Assembly: GCA_002392745.1 (NCBI GenBank)
Contig: DGHR01000012.1
Location: 98,313 to 162,312 of the forward strand
Direction of reading: 5' to 3'
DNA length: 64,000 nt
Source: Bacteroidales bacterium UBA3843
GTDB taxonomy: Bacteria; Bacteroidota; Bacteroidia; Bacteroidales; Paludibacteraceae
Within the stretch, counting starts at the first letter, position 1. Every line of letters starts with the position of its first letter. Below the pieces are notes generated by a model, which did no database searches, had not been told where the DNA came from, and saw only the letters and a list, made by a program, of their open reading frames with translations. Both the position numbers and the translations under genes were made by a program. Shown piece after piece: positions 36,501 to 44,051 of the stretch.

Positions 36501-36649
36501 TCACAGCTCTCTTCGAGAAATCCAAAGAGCAAGCCATCGAAACCGTAACCGGTAACCCGTCACCTGTCAGCCGTAAATACCTCCATAACGGTCAACTCTT
36601 CATCGAGCGCGGCAAGACCTTCAATGCTCAAGGCGCACAAGTAAAATAA
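33599..36649 (+). CDS. Large secreted protein with InlB/Listeria-Bacteroides repeats and C-terminal tag
   Basis: A 1016-residue protein with a signal peptide (KKIFTLLFAAFMALNLRAQ). Residues 1-335 are an unrecognised domain. About five InlB B-repeat / Flg_new units follow (for example YTVKFWNSDLTLLKTEEVV near 341, YTVIFFDKDGNILSTQVV near 722, YLVRFQNWDHTLLSEQQV near 917), each ending in F-x-x-W-D or GWS and an ALF/AVY strand. A middle region (400-710) of unknown fold lies between. It ends RKYLHNGQLFIERGKTFNAQ, a tag shared with two neighbours. The first 1 kb is clearly more AT-rich than the rest, suggesting a recombined N-terminal domain. It is likely surface-exposed and perhaps adhesive. Confidence 0.85.
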   Translation: MKKIFTLLFAAFMALNLRAQCTDSIPAPVYMANIQFDTKTNILSFNDVFHPEKIINRSYGISIWYKTQDACIRKTTSQYIYGDNAIQVIVQAATTAKVSYGGAQEFCLHNINGKNNLISECYKNGYSDIRIFIQGRYENDLNPGDWLQYEGNSYYNLGFNNYVDVTLPTGIKRMSYFYEVNENDNPQVILFGSSQALTAEVQSVEGYTYKWEFSKNKSSWNSVKQGNISTVDARKGVELEYTPSFAIGTSGDLYYRLIVSGQHMNDTSVVFHGQPYYTYSWDNGNSSYNYKAGEKITRAKPADCLVYVFDSELQVSQRDKGNGYVEITMPACPVEEKVETPTYTVKFWNSDLTLLKTEEVVCGGDATAPAEPTMQNLIFDHWSADFTNVHRNLNVYARYTMAGNYSFDAAQIAHTNKLYPADGFADSETRAMMGDSITFWASLATPSASRLYYQTARRNAQGEWDWNDATQVGEFTAADVAAGKAKEFTKTVPVFYNYYNEQYLEQGFAFRFMVNCGGENIYSEVYEYDVYYPLYINSLIDDGGIYETLMVENTAHDIALGAENLLIPARYQDTIRIYRLNGGAGACMNFARVNKPQSMYALEDGLDGDGNAYVIAPGEKETLNVDVAKMAVVFDGAAPTTKYDFTSQGVGYKGNAYYAEVVNCGGSVQNIPADPANGQQTLFIGWQAWGDYADNAYLNVPATGDPYIGFTAMWEDIPDAPTYTVIFFDKDGNILSTQVVKEGENAVPPVAPEVAGYHFVGWDSPYTTITNDKDITAVYGEDSKTWTVTYLNWDNSPLGTEQVNDGEAAQGVIATRTGYTFVGWSEDISSVKSDMTVTALFDVSVFTITYTIDGAEILSEQVSYGKMPSAYQAIEEQGKPATEQYVYTFSHWNPDIVPAVADATYEAVFTSSLRKYLVRFQNWDHTLLSEQQVEYGKAAQAPANPTREGYTFKGWDREFNSIIADMTITALFEKSKEQAIETVTGNPSPVSRKYLHNGQLFIERGKTFNAQGAQVK

Positions 36650-36714
36650 AATATATGACTATCTTGGTTTATTTTCTATAAAACAAACATATAGTTAATT
36701 TTATTAACCCGCCA

Positions 36715-36760
36715 TCCCCGCCTCTCCCCCTTCAGGGGGCCGGGGGGCTGGGGTAGGCTT
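36715..36760. repeat. Dispersed palindromic element, intergenic copy
   Basis: CCGCCTCTCCCCCTTCAGGG, then GGCCGGGGGGCTGGGGTAGG: CT-rich arm, TTCA loop, GGGG arm. It lies just before the start of the BspA-like gene at 36778 and may act as a terminator for the upstream gene. Confidence 0.8.
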
Positions 36761-36777
36761 AAAAAACTTTATTTATT

Positions 36778-38367
36778 ATGAAAAAGATTTCTATTCTTTT
36801 CCTTGCTCTCGTAGCAAGCACAGTTTCTCTCTTTGCTGCTCAAAAAGTGTTGATTGATGATCTTTACTTCCTTTTGGATGATAATCTCAATCAAGCTACC
36901 GTCACGTATTACACGACGAACACGCAGCACAATTACGAACACGTTACCACAGCCATCATTCCGGAGGCAGTAACTTACAACAACAAGACCTATTCAGTAG
37001 TGGCTATCGGCGACTCTGCCTTCCACCATTCTTCCGTAATGGAGTGCCTCCTGCCTCAGTCTGTTCGCTCCATCGGTTACTATGCGTTCTTCGGAGCTGC
37101 CAACCTCTTTGATGTAGATGGTCCGGGTGTCACCAGCATTGCCAACAAGGCTTTCGTGGACTGTACCTCTTTCAATTTCTTCATGTTCCCCCAACTGATC
37201 ACTATCGGCAACCTTGCTTTTAACAACTGTACAGCGCTGATCGATGTAGAGCTGGAGGATCAGGTTACTACAATTAATCAGGAAGCTTTCCGTGGTTGCA
37301 CAGGACTCAAGACACTGAGCTTGGGCACGCACGTCAACACCATTGACAAATGGGCATTCCGCGGATGCACCGCCCTCGAAGCCATCAACTCGCACAACAC
37401 CACACCTCCAGCACTTGGCGAAGACGTATTCATGGATGTGAATAAAAGTAACGTCACGGTAACTGTTCCTGCCGGCTCCGCCAGTGCTTACAAAGCAGCT
37501 GCCGGATGGGCGGATTTCAAGAACAAGACATTCGAAGCTACCGCTAAGATCGGCGACCTCTACTACTACCTCTATCCGGATGGTACCGCAGAAGTGATTA
37601 AGGATCAGGACATCAACCATAGCTATCTGAGCCCGTATCCTGACATCACCGCACTCAACGTGCCTGCTTCCGTATCACACGAAGACAACACCTATGTGGT
37701 CACAAAAATCGGTTCCCAGGCTTTCAAATGGTGCCAGAACCTGACTACCGTCACCCTGCCGAGTACTATTGAGAAGATTGCTGAGGACGCTTTCTTCCAG
37801 AGCTCCATCACCGCTATCACCATCCCCAATTCGGTACGTACCATCGGTTCGAGTGCGTTCGGCGGGTGTGCCAACCTCGCATCGGCTAATCTGCCTTCCG
37901 ACTTGATAACCATCAACTACGGTCTGTTCCTGGGCTGCTCAAAACTGACATCCATCAATATTCCGGAGCATGTGAAGACGATTGGCGGCTCGGCTTTCAA
38001 TTCCTGTGGGTTGACTTCTATCGACCTGCCGGCTAGTCTTGTACAGATTGGCTCTGCCGCCTTCGCTTTCTGTGACAAGTTAACCTCTGTTACCTGCCGT
38101 GCACTCGTTCCGCCTGCTGCAGAAGGTGCATTTGCCGGCGTTGAAACGGAGAACATTCCGCTTTACGTACACGCGTTCTATGTAAATGATTACAAAGAGG
38201 CTGCGGAATGGGAGAAGTTCACCAACGTCCTGCCTATCCCCGAGACCCAAGGTGTAGAGAACGTACAAAACGACAAGCTACAAAGCACTAAGGTGCTTCG
38301 TAACGGTCAACTCTTCATTGAGCGTGACGGCAAAACCTATAACGCGCAAGGCGTAGAGATTAAATAA
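36778..38367 (+). CDS. BspA-like leucine-rich-repeat (LRR_5) secreted protein with C-terminal tag
   Basis: A 529-residue protein with a signal peptide (KKISILFLALVASTVSLFAAQ). About 12 LRR_5/BspA repeats of roughly 23 residues are arranged in two blocks (residues 75-235 and 300-480), such as ITAITIPNSVRTIGSSAFGG and LTTVTLPSTIEKIAEDAFFQ. Each block closes with a short capping motif (VTVPAGSASAYKAAAGWADF; LYVHAFYVNDYKEAAEWEKF). It ends KVLRNGQLFIERDGKTYNAQ plus five residues, the shared tag. BspA proteins are surface adhesins or glycan binders in oral and gut Bacteroidales. Its gene neighbours encode similar secreted proteins. Confidence 0.92.
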   Translation: MKKISILFLALVASTVSLFAAQKVLIDDLYFLLDDNLNQATVTYYTTNTQHNYEHVTTAIIPEAVTYNNKTYSVVAIGDSAFHHSSVMECLLPQSVRSIGYYAFFGAANLFDVDGPGVTSIANKAFVDCTSFNFFMFPQLITIGNLAFNNCTALIDVELEDQVTTINQEAFRGCTGLKTLSLGTHVNTIDKWAFRGCTALEAINSHNTTPPALGEDVFMDVNKSNVTVTVPAGSASAYKAAAGWADFKNKTFEATAKIGDLYYYLYPDGTAEVIKDQDINHSYLSPYPDITALNVPASVSHEDNTYVVTKIGSQAFKWCQNLTTVTLPSTIEKIAEDAFFQSSITAITIPNSVRTIGSSAFGGCANLASANLPSDLITINYGLFLGCSKLTSINIPEHVKTIGGSAFNSCGLTSIDLPASLVQIGSAAFAFCDKLTSVTCRALVPPAAEGAFAGVETENIPLYVHAFYVNDYKEAAEWEKFTNVLPIPETQGVENVQNDKLQSTKVLRNGQLFIERDGKTYNAQGVEIK

Positions 38368-38416
38368 TTGGTAGCCTAGTCGCCTAGTAGGCTAGTCCGG
38401 CTAACTAAACTAAAAG

Positions 38417-38442
38417 CCTTGCGGCGTTGGTTCGCCGCAAGG
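38417..38442 (+). terminator. Perfect hairpin between the BspA-like and beta-helix genes
   Basis: A 10-bp perfect inverted repeat CCTTGCGGCG/CGCCGCAAGG (arms 38417-38426, 38433-38442; 6-base loop). No T-tract follows, and the ATG of the next gene is 22 bp away, so it may instead be a 5' leader hairpin of that gene. Confidence 0.6.
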
Positions 38443-38463
38443 TTACAAAAATACGTAATACTT

Positions 38464-39921
38464 ATGAACACGAAACACATTCTTTTTCTCACCCTGGCGG
38501 CGATGTTATCCGCTATGCCGGTCAGTGCGCAGTTCGGGCGCATCGTAGGTTCTCTTGACCAACTCGGCAAGAAGAAAGAACAGCCGCAGACGCAGCAGAC
38601 TAACCAGCAGACGAACCAGGCTGCGAAAATCTACTATGTAAGCGTCAACGGCAAGTCCCGCGGCGCGGACGGACTGAGTGTCGAGACAGCAAAGAAAGAT
38701 ATTCAGGCGGTGCTGAATATCATCAAGGAGAATAACGAAACGGGAGCCGTCATACGTATCTCCGAAGGGAATTTCCTCGGAGCAGCCAATGCCGGATATA
38801 TAGAGATCAGCAGCTGGGTCACCCTCGAAGGCGGATGGAATGCAGACTTCACGGAGCGAAATCCGTTTAAGTACATCACCCGTATTCAGCCCACGCAGGA
38901 CCAGTTGGGCACCAACGGCGCCAAGGGACTCATCCATATCAGCGGTCTGGACGACGTGATGGCGAAGAAACCCAAGGGAATGATCATCATCGACGGTATC
39001 ATGATTGACCAGGGACTGGAGGCATTCTATATGCCCAATGACCCGACGGACGAGCGCAACGGATGTCCCTCTGCGGCCTTTGAGACAGGACGTATGATAG
39101 ATGCTATCCCGCCCCAAGTAGAGCACCCGGGTATCCGGTCGATGGGATGGATAGCAGGAAACCTGATCATCCGTAACTGCCTCATCGCTAACTGCACCTA
39201 TTTCGGCATCCAGATCAATACCCGGTGCGGCGAGGTGGAGATCTACAATAATGTCATCATCTCCAACCGTTACGGCGGTGTACGCATCTCCGGAGGCGAC
39301 AAGAACGGCGAGGCATCGCATGTCAATTTCCACCACAACACCGTGGCTTTCTCCTGGTGTCGCGACAAATATATGGAGGATATGGGGTACGGCTATGAGT
39401 TCATGACGCTCGTCAACGCGGATGTGCATCATAACCTCTTTATCGGTAATAACTACGCCGCCGTAGCCCGTACGCATGTCCTTTCGGGCCCGGACCGCGT
39501 CATTGAGGCTAAGCGTGTCACCAACCTCTACGATAACTATTATTACATCAATGCCGCAGACCTGCAACTGCCGTCTGCCGGTGGAGGCAAATGGACAAAC
39601 GTTCAATGTACCGATATCGAAGATATGGTGGACGAAAAGACCCTTCCGAAGGCAGAAAACAACCTGCGCATGGCGGATAACGATGCCGCGCTGGATGCGT
39701 TTGACCAGGACTATCTGGCAGGCGTAGCGAACCTGAAAGTGATTTCCTCCAGCCAGAGTTTCAACCGTAACTCGGCATCCAACCAGTTCCGCGCCGCTAC
39801 AGGGCAGAACATGCAAGGCTCGGAGACACGCCGCGTGTCGATGTACGGCAACCGCTATAACTTCGACAAAGCCCTCCTCCTCTTTGGCGCCAAAAACGGC
39901 TACGGCGCACAAAAACCCTGA
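38464..39921 (+). CDS. Secreted right-handed beta-helix (DUF1565-like) protein
   Basis: A protein of about 485 residues starting MNTKHILFLTLAAMLSAMPVSAQ, a clear signal peptide; an upstream in-frame start would run through the hairpin. After a Gln-rich linker the sequence KIYYVSVNGKSRGADGLSVETAKKDIQAVLN matches the DUF1565 start of parallel beta-helix proteins. Repeated strand-turn units follow, with NLIIRNCLIANCTYFGIQIN, VEIYNNVIISNRYGGVRIS and VNFHHNTVAFSW. Such folds are used by polysaccharide lyases and adhesins; no lyase residues could be assigned. Unlike its neighbours it lacks the shared C-terminal tag. Confidence 0.85.
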   Translation: MNTKHILFLTLAAMLSAMPVSAQFGRIVGSLDQLGKKKEQPQTQQTNQQTNQAAKIYYVSVNGKSRGADGLSVETAKKDIQAVLNIIKENNETGAVIRISEGNFLGAANAGYIEISSWVTLEGGWNADFTERNPFKYITRIQPTQDQLGTNGAKGLIHISGLDDVMAKKPKGMIIIDGIMIDQGLEAFYMPNDPTDERNGCPSAAFETGRMIDAIPPQVEHPGIRSMGWIAGNLIIRNCLIANCTYFGIQINTRCGEVEIYNNVIISNRYGGVRISGGDKNGEASHVNFHHNTVAFSWCRDKYMEDMGYGYEFMTLVNADVHHNLFIGNNYAAVARTHVLSGPDRVIEAKRVTNLYDNYYYINAADLQLPSAGGGKWTNVQCTDIEDMVDEKTLPKAENNLRMADNDAALDAFDQDYLAGVANLKVISSSQSFNRNSASNQFRAATGQNMQGSETRRVSMYGNRYNFDKALLLFGAKNGYGAQKP

Positions 39922-39951
39922 CACACATAACCCCTTGCGGGGAGAGACTGG

Positions 39952-39978
39952 CCATGCAGGGCTGATTACCCTGCATGG
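39952..39978. terminator. Perfect 10-bp stem hairpin, identical to the one at 42148-42174
   Basis: CCATGCAGGG/CCCTGCATGG around CTGATTA; all 27 bases are repeated exactly at 42148-42174. A smaller CCCCTTGCGGGG hairpin precedes it at 39931-39942. It closes the transcript of the beta-helix gene or punctuates the operon. Confidence 0.75.
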
Positions 39979-40036
39979 TTACTAAACAAACAACATATAT
40001 TAACCGAGCCGAAGGCTCAACAAAACAACAACCATT

Positions 40037-42052
40037 ATGAGAAAATTTTTCACTCTTTTATGCGCTGCCTTTATGGCGGCAAGCATGTGGGCTTATGACT
40101 TCTCCGCTGTAGTCGGAAGCGGTCAGACTCTCTATTTCAACATCACCGACTCCGAGAACCATGTATGCGTGGTCGTGGCCGGCAACTCCAAACCGACCGG
40201 AGATCTGGTTATCCCGGCTACCGTAGAGCACGAGAGTATTACCTACACCGTCAGCGGTATAGGTGATAATGCCTTCCGGGCTTGCTCCGATTTGACCAGT
40301 GTGACCTTCCCTACTGAAGCTACTTTTACCCATATCGGTATCAACGAGTCTATGTCTTTCGTCTTTATGGACAGCTATGACTTCCATTCGCTGGTTATCC
40401 CGGACAACGTGACATCCCTCGGAGGACAGGCTTTCCGTGGTACGGGTATCCGTAACATAACTTTTGGATCCGGAGTATCTGCTCTTCCCGAAGGACTCTT
40501 TGGATGGTGTTCCTATCTAAAGCGCGTGGTACTGCCCGACGCCGTCACTGCCGTCGGAGTGGATTGTTTCAGTAGCAGTGCCGTCAAATACGTAGAATTA
40601 GGCAACGCTATTGCCGATGGATTTGAGGCTTCTTCGCTGGGCCAAAGCACCCCTTACTACGCTACGACATCGATTGATACCGTAGTGATCCACACTGTGA
40701 CACCTCCTACGGTCAACGGCAGTTTCTACTCCGACTTGCTGAACCGCGCTATTTTATATGTGCCGGTAGGTTCAAAAGCCGCTTACAAAGCTGCGGACGG
40801 ATGGAAAGATTTCAAGTACATCCTTGAGATTGGAGAGACGCTGCCTATCTATGATATCACTGTAGAAGGAGGATACTCCTCGCTGGAGCAAGTCAGCTTC
40901 ACGGTGGACGGATTGGATTACGCCTCAAATAAAAACTTCACCTTCAAGCGCGCAGAAGGGGATAAGTTCACTATTCAGGTGAACTTTGGCAACCCCTACT
41001 ACGGCATCAAAAAAGCTCTCTACGGCGAGACGGATGTAACAGATCAGTTCAACGCAGAAAACACAGCTACCCTCTCTGTAACGGCGGATGCCACGCTTAG
41101 TTTTACCTACGAGCAGAAGACACATCCGTATGACTTTGCAGAAACGGTTCCTTCCGGTCAGACTCTGTATTTCAAGATTCTGGATGCCGGAAACCACAAA
41201 GTAGCTGTCTGCAACCAAACCGGTAGCCGCTCTCTCTGGGGAACTATCATAGACGCTTATGACTATAACACGACCGTTCCTTCCGGTGACCTGGTTATCC
41301 CTGCCACCATCACGCACGACGAGGTGGAATATACCATCGAGGAGATCGATACGCTGGCTCTCCATGATTCATACATTACATCGCTGACCTTACCGGAAGG
41401 CCTCAAGGCCATTCGTGGAGGTGCTTTCTTCCATCATTCCAACTACAACTTAGGCAATAATGCTGAACTGGTTATCCCGGGAAGTTGCACGATTGTGGAG
41501 ATGCGCGCGTTCCAGGGATGCAACTATATCTCTCTCAACCCGGGAGGCGCACAGGCACTGGGCGAATATGCGTTCTCGGGTTGCCCGCTTACGGAGATAA
41601 AGGCTACCGATGCCTTGCAGTCGATAGATGCCAATCTGGTTAAATCTGCTGCGCTTACCAAAGTGGGACTCGGCGCCAATGTGGAGTTTGTGCATATGTC
41701 TGCTTTCTCCGACTGCCCCAATATCCAGACAGTGACGATGGAGGCTACCACTCCTCCTGAAGTTTCCAATGAGAAAGGCGGATATGCTCCTTCCGAGTGG
41801 TACGGCTTCGACCCGACAGAAAAGACCCTGTATGTGCCTTTCTCGGAAGACCACTCCGTCCTCGCTGCTTATCAAGATGCTACCGGATGGAAATTGTTTG
41901 GTACTATCCAGGAGAAGTCGGAAAAGCCTACCGGAATTGACCAAATTACGAATGACGAATTACGAATGACGAATAAAGTCCTCCGCGACGGCGTTCTTCT
42001 CATCGAGCGCAACGGCAAGACCTATAACGCGCAAGGCGCTGAAATGAGATAA
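40037..42052 (+). CDS. BspA-like LRR_5 secreted protein with internal duplication and C-terminal tag
   Basis: A 671-residue protein with a signal peptide (RKFFTLLCAAFMAASMWA). Two homologous halves each open with a YDF..V.SGQTLYF.I.D...H module followed by GDLVIPATV/ITHDEVEYT and LRR_5 repeats (residues 15-260 and 365-620). Between them lies a domain, residues 275-360, with VEGGYSSLEQVSFTVDGLDY. The capping motif LYVPVGSKAAYKAADGWKDF resembles that of the other BspA protein. The C-terminus is KVLRDGVLLIERNGKTYNAQ plus five residues, preceded by ITNDELRMTN, which is the translation of a dispersed AATTACGAATGACG DNA repeat. It is probably exported to the surface. Confidence 0.9.
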   Translation: MRKFFTLLCAAFMAASMWAYDFSAVVGSGQTLYFNITDSENHVCVVVAGNSKPTGDLVIPATVEHESITYTVSGIGDNAFRACSDLTSVTFPTEATFTHIGINESMSFVFMDSYDFHSLVIPDNVTSLGGQAFRGTGIRNITFGSGVSALPEGLFGWCSYLKRVVLPDAVTAVGVDCFSSSAVKYVELGNAIADGFEASSLGQSTPYYATTSIDTVVIHTVTPPTVNGSFYSDLLNRAILYVPVGSKAAYKAADGWKDFKYILEIGETLPIYDITVEGGYSSLEQVSFTVDGLDYASNKNFTFKRAEGDKFTIQVNFGNPYYGIKKALYGETDVTDQFNAENTATLSVTADATLSFTYEQKTHPYDFAETVPSGQTLYFKILDAGNHKVAVCNQTGSRSLWGTIIDAYDYNTTVPSGDLVIPATITHDEVEYTIEEIDTLALHDSYITSLTLPEGLKAIRGGAFFHHSNYNLGNNAELVIPGSCTIVEMRAFQGCNYISLNPGGAQALGEYAFSGCPLTEIKATDALQSIDANLVKSAALTKVGLGANVEFVHMSAFSDCPNIQTVTMEATTPPEVSNEKGGYAPSEWYGFDPTEKTLYVPFSEDHSVLAAYQDATGWKLFGTIQEKSEKPTGIDQITNDELRMTNKVLRDGVLLIERNGKTYNAQGAEMR

Positions 42053-42054
42053 GC

Positions 42055-42131
42055 CTACACCCGCCCCCTCCCTGAAGGGAAGGGGGTTGGGAACAGGAAG
42101 CGCAAAAGTCCTTCCTTTTAGGGAAGGATTT
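42055..42131. repeat. Two dispersed palindromic elements between a secreted-protein gene and tRNA-Pro
   Basis: CCCCCTCCCTGAAGGGAAGG (with GGGTTGGG following) and, about 40 bp on, CTTCCTTTTAGGGAAGG are members of the CT/GGGG palindrome family. They come just before the repeated hairpin at 42148. Confidence 0.75.
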
Positions 42132-42147
42132 AGAATAGACTTCTCAG

Positions 42148-42174
42148 CCATGCAGGGCTGATTACCCTGCATGG
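42148..42174. terminator. Perfect hairpin, exact repeat of 39952-39978
   Basis: The same 27 bases as at 39952-39978 (10-bp arms CCATGCAGGG/CCCTGCATGG) lie after the second BspA-like gene. They probably terminate that transcript before the tRNA promoter. Confidence 0.75.
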
Positions 42175-42316
42175 TTGCATGTTTGTCTTCGTGCATTTTT
42201 GTCGCATCATTGCGGAAACCCCTGAAGCACTCAAAGGGTTTTATAGTTTTTTTTCTGTTTTTTTAGTGAACAGTAGTGACCATTTTTACATTAAGAGCAA
42301 AAAAAAAGAAAAAATA

Positions 42317-42348
42317 TTTGCTCAATTCAAAAAAAAGCAGTACCTTTG
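42317..42348 (+). promoter_or_regulatory. Promoter of tRNA-Pro
   Basis: TTTG at 42317-42320 and TACCTTTG at 42341-42348, spaced 20 bases. The mature tRNA starts 28 bases after the -7 box. Confidence 0.8.
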
Positions 42349-42376
42349 CAGCCGCTTTTCACGATAGTGGAATTAG

Positions 42377-42451
42377 CGGGTAGTAGTTCAGCCCGGTTAG
42401 AATGCCTGCTTTGGGAGCAGGAGGTCGTGAGTTCGAATCTCGCCTACCCGA
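42377..42451 (+). tRNA. tRNA-Pro (anticodon TGG)
   Basis: A 75-nt cloverleaf. Acceptor arms CGGGTAG (42377-42383) and CTACCCG (42444-42450) pair fully, with discriminator A at 42451. The anticodon stem CCTGC/GCAGG encloses TTTGGGA, giving anticodon TGG (codon CCA). The T arm GTGAG-TTCGAAT-CTCGC is canonical. CCA is not encoded, as is common in Bacteroidetes. It is a single-gene transcript with its own promoter and terminator. Confidence 0.95.
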
Positions 42452-42484
42452 CAAAATGGAGTCACGCCAAGTGGCTCCGTTTTG
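42452..42484 (+). terminator. Terminator of tRNA-Pro
   Basis: A 14-bp stem (42452-42465 with 42471-42484) including GGAGTCAC/GTGGCTCC with two G-T pairs, and a TTTT stretch on the 3' side, directly after the tRNA. Confidence 0.85.
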
Positions 42485-42524
42485 GTAAAATAGTGAAACC
42501 GATAAGCCGTTAAACCGTTGGATT

Positions 42525-43202
42525 GTGCGTTACAAAGCCGTTTTCTGGGATATAGATGACACCTTGCTCGACTACATTCCTTGTTGTCGGGAGGCTTTCT
42601 TTGCCGCGATGAATGAGTTGCGAGACAAACATTATGTCCCGGACTCTCTTCTCTCCGAGGACGAACTCTTCGACCTCTTTTTCAGGATTAGCGGACGCCT
42701 TTTCTCCGAAGCCAAACACGGCTTGCACACCATTGCGGAAGTGATGGAGCTTTATCCGGCGGAGTTTATTGCCTCGGCGGGGTATCCGGACGAAGCGGTT
42801 GAACCATTCAAACATGCCTTCCGTACAGCGTGGGGAAAAACACACACGCTCGTTCCGGGCGCTCGCGAAGCACTGGAAGCCTTGCGTGGCAAGGGCTATC
42901 GTCTTTTTGCGGCAAGCAATAGTTTCGGTCATCTCCAGCGTAGCCGGCTTCGGCATGCGGATATCCTTCACTATTTCGAGGATACGTTTATCTCTATGGA
43001 CATCGGCTACGACAAACCCGATATCCGTTTCTATCAGGAATCGCTCCGCCGTGCCGGATTGCAGCCGCACGAAGTGGTTATGATTGGTGATAGTATGACT
43101 ACGGATATCCTTGGAGCGCAAGCCGCCGGTATTGACGCACTCTTTTTTGATAGAAGAAACAATGCCTCCCTCCCGGAAATTATCAAATGCCTCCTGGACT
43201 AA
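42525..43202 (+). CDS. HAD-superfamily hydrolase (YjjG/phosphoglycolate phosphatase-like)
   Basis: A 225-residue phosphatase with a GTG start. HAD motif I is FWDIDDTLLDY near residue 8, a helical cap domain spans 20-100, motif II is FAASNS near 128, motif III Lys is in GYDKPDIRF, and motif IV is VMIGDSMTTDILGAQAAG near 185. The pattern fits the YjjG nucleotidase or general HAD subfamily IA; the substrate is unknown. It is followed after 52 bp by the acyltransferase, with a short run of AAATG-type simple repeat between them. Confidence 0.9.
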   Translation: MRYKAVFWDIDDTLLDYIPCCREAFFAAMNELRDKHYVPDSLLSEDELFDLFFRISGRLFSEAKHGLHTIAEVMELYPAEFIASAGYPDEAVEPFKHAFRTAWGKTHTLVPGAREALEALRGKGYRLFAASNSFGHLQRSRLRHADILHYFEDTFISMDIGYDKPDIRFYQESLRRAGLQPHEVVMIGDSMTTDILGAQAAGIDALFFDRRNNASLPEIIKCLLD

Positions 43203-43254
43203 AAATACCCAAATGCTAAATGCCTGAATAAATGACAAAATTGTAAATGACCAA

Positions 43255-43923
43255 ATGGTAAATGCTTTGATGGATAGGTTTACTTTCGGTAAAATATGTA
43301 AGTTTCTCTTTCATCTGCACTATGATGTGCGGGTGACGGGCGAGGAATATCTGCGGGACGGCAGCGTGCATCTGGTCTTGCCGAACCATACGGCATACGT
43401 TGACCCGCTCATCCTCTTCAGCGAAGAGTGGTGGTTGCCAATACGCCCGATGACGGACGAACTGTTTATGCGGCATTGGCTCTATGGACGTATCCTGCGT
43501 ATGGCGGATGCTATCGAGGTGCCGGATTTGAACAAGAGCGCTATGACCCGCGAAGAGGGGGCGGCGGCAGCCGGACAACTCAGCCGGATTGCTATCGACA
43601 GCCTTGCGCAGGGCAAGGAGATTTGTTTCTATCCCAGCGGACATGTCAAAACAGTTGACCGTGAGGTGATTGGAAATCGCAGGATGGCATATGAGGTCTG
43701 CCGCGAACTGCCGGAAGGCGTCCGTGTCATTCTGTGCCGCATGCGCGGATTGGAGACCAGCCGATGGTCCAAACTCAAACCCAAGAAATGGAAATGGAGA
43801 CGCACGGTGACATTGCTTTTCGAAGACCATACCGAGGAACTGCGCCGGTGGGCACAGACCATGGACAAACGGACTTTCAATCAGCAACTCGAAAACTGGT
43901 ATAATCAGGAAACCGCTCATTAG
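43255..43923 (+). CDS. 1-acyl-glycerol-3-phosphate acyltransferase-like (PlsC family)
   Basis: A 222-residue membrane-associated acyltransferase. The NHx4D catalytic motif is LPNHTAYVDPLILF near residue 44, and the second block is GKEICFYPSGHVKT near 122 (in place of the usual EGTRS). The C-terminal half has a basic stretch KLKPKKWKWRR. It probably transfers an acyl chain to a glycerol-phosphate or related acceptor. The first ATG lies within an AAATGGTAAATG simple repeat; ATG at 43270 (MDRFTFGKICKF) is an equally good start. Confidence 0.85.
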   Translation: MVNALMDRFTFGKICKFLFHLHYDVRVTGEEYLRDGSVHLVLPNHTAYVDPLILFSEEWWLPIRPMTDELFMRHWLYGRILRMADAIEVPDLNKSAMTREEGAAAAGQLSRIAIDSLAQGKEICFYPSGHVKTVDREVIGNRRMAYEVCRELPEGVRVILCRMRGLETSRWSKLKPKKWKWRRTVTLLFEDHTEELRRWAQTMDKRTFNQQLENWYNQETAH

Positions 43924-43936
43924 TAGCGGTTTTTTT
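43911..43936 (+). terminator. Terminator overlapping the acyltransferase stop codon
   Basis: AACCGCT (43911-43917) pairs with AGCGGTT (43925-43931), and seven T's end at 43936. The TAG stop (43921-43923) lies in the loop. Confidence 0.88.
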
Positions 43937-43989
43937 GATGCCGAAAACGCAACACAATTTCGCTTTTTTTAATAATTTTTATTAAAATC

Positions 43990-44020
43990 TTGCATATGTG
44001 CTTTTTTTGTAGTACCTTTG
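43990..44020 (+). promoter_or_regulatory. Promoter of the gmd operon
   Basis: TTG at 43990-43992 and TACCTTTG at 44013-44020, 20-base spacer. It should drive gmd-fcl and probably the following capsule export genes to wzc at 52.2 kb, as no later promoter or terminator was noticed. Confidence 0.8.
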
Positions 44021-44051
44021 TAGCCGATTTTGCAGCTGACACAGACTAACC

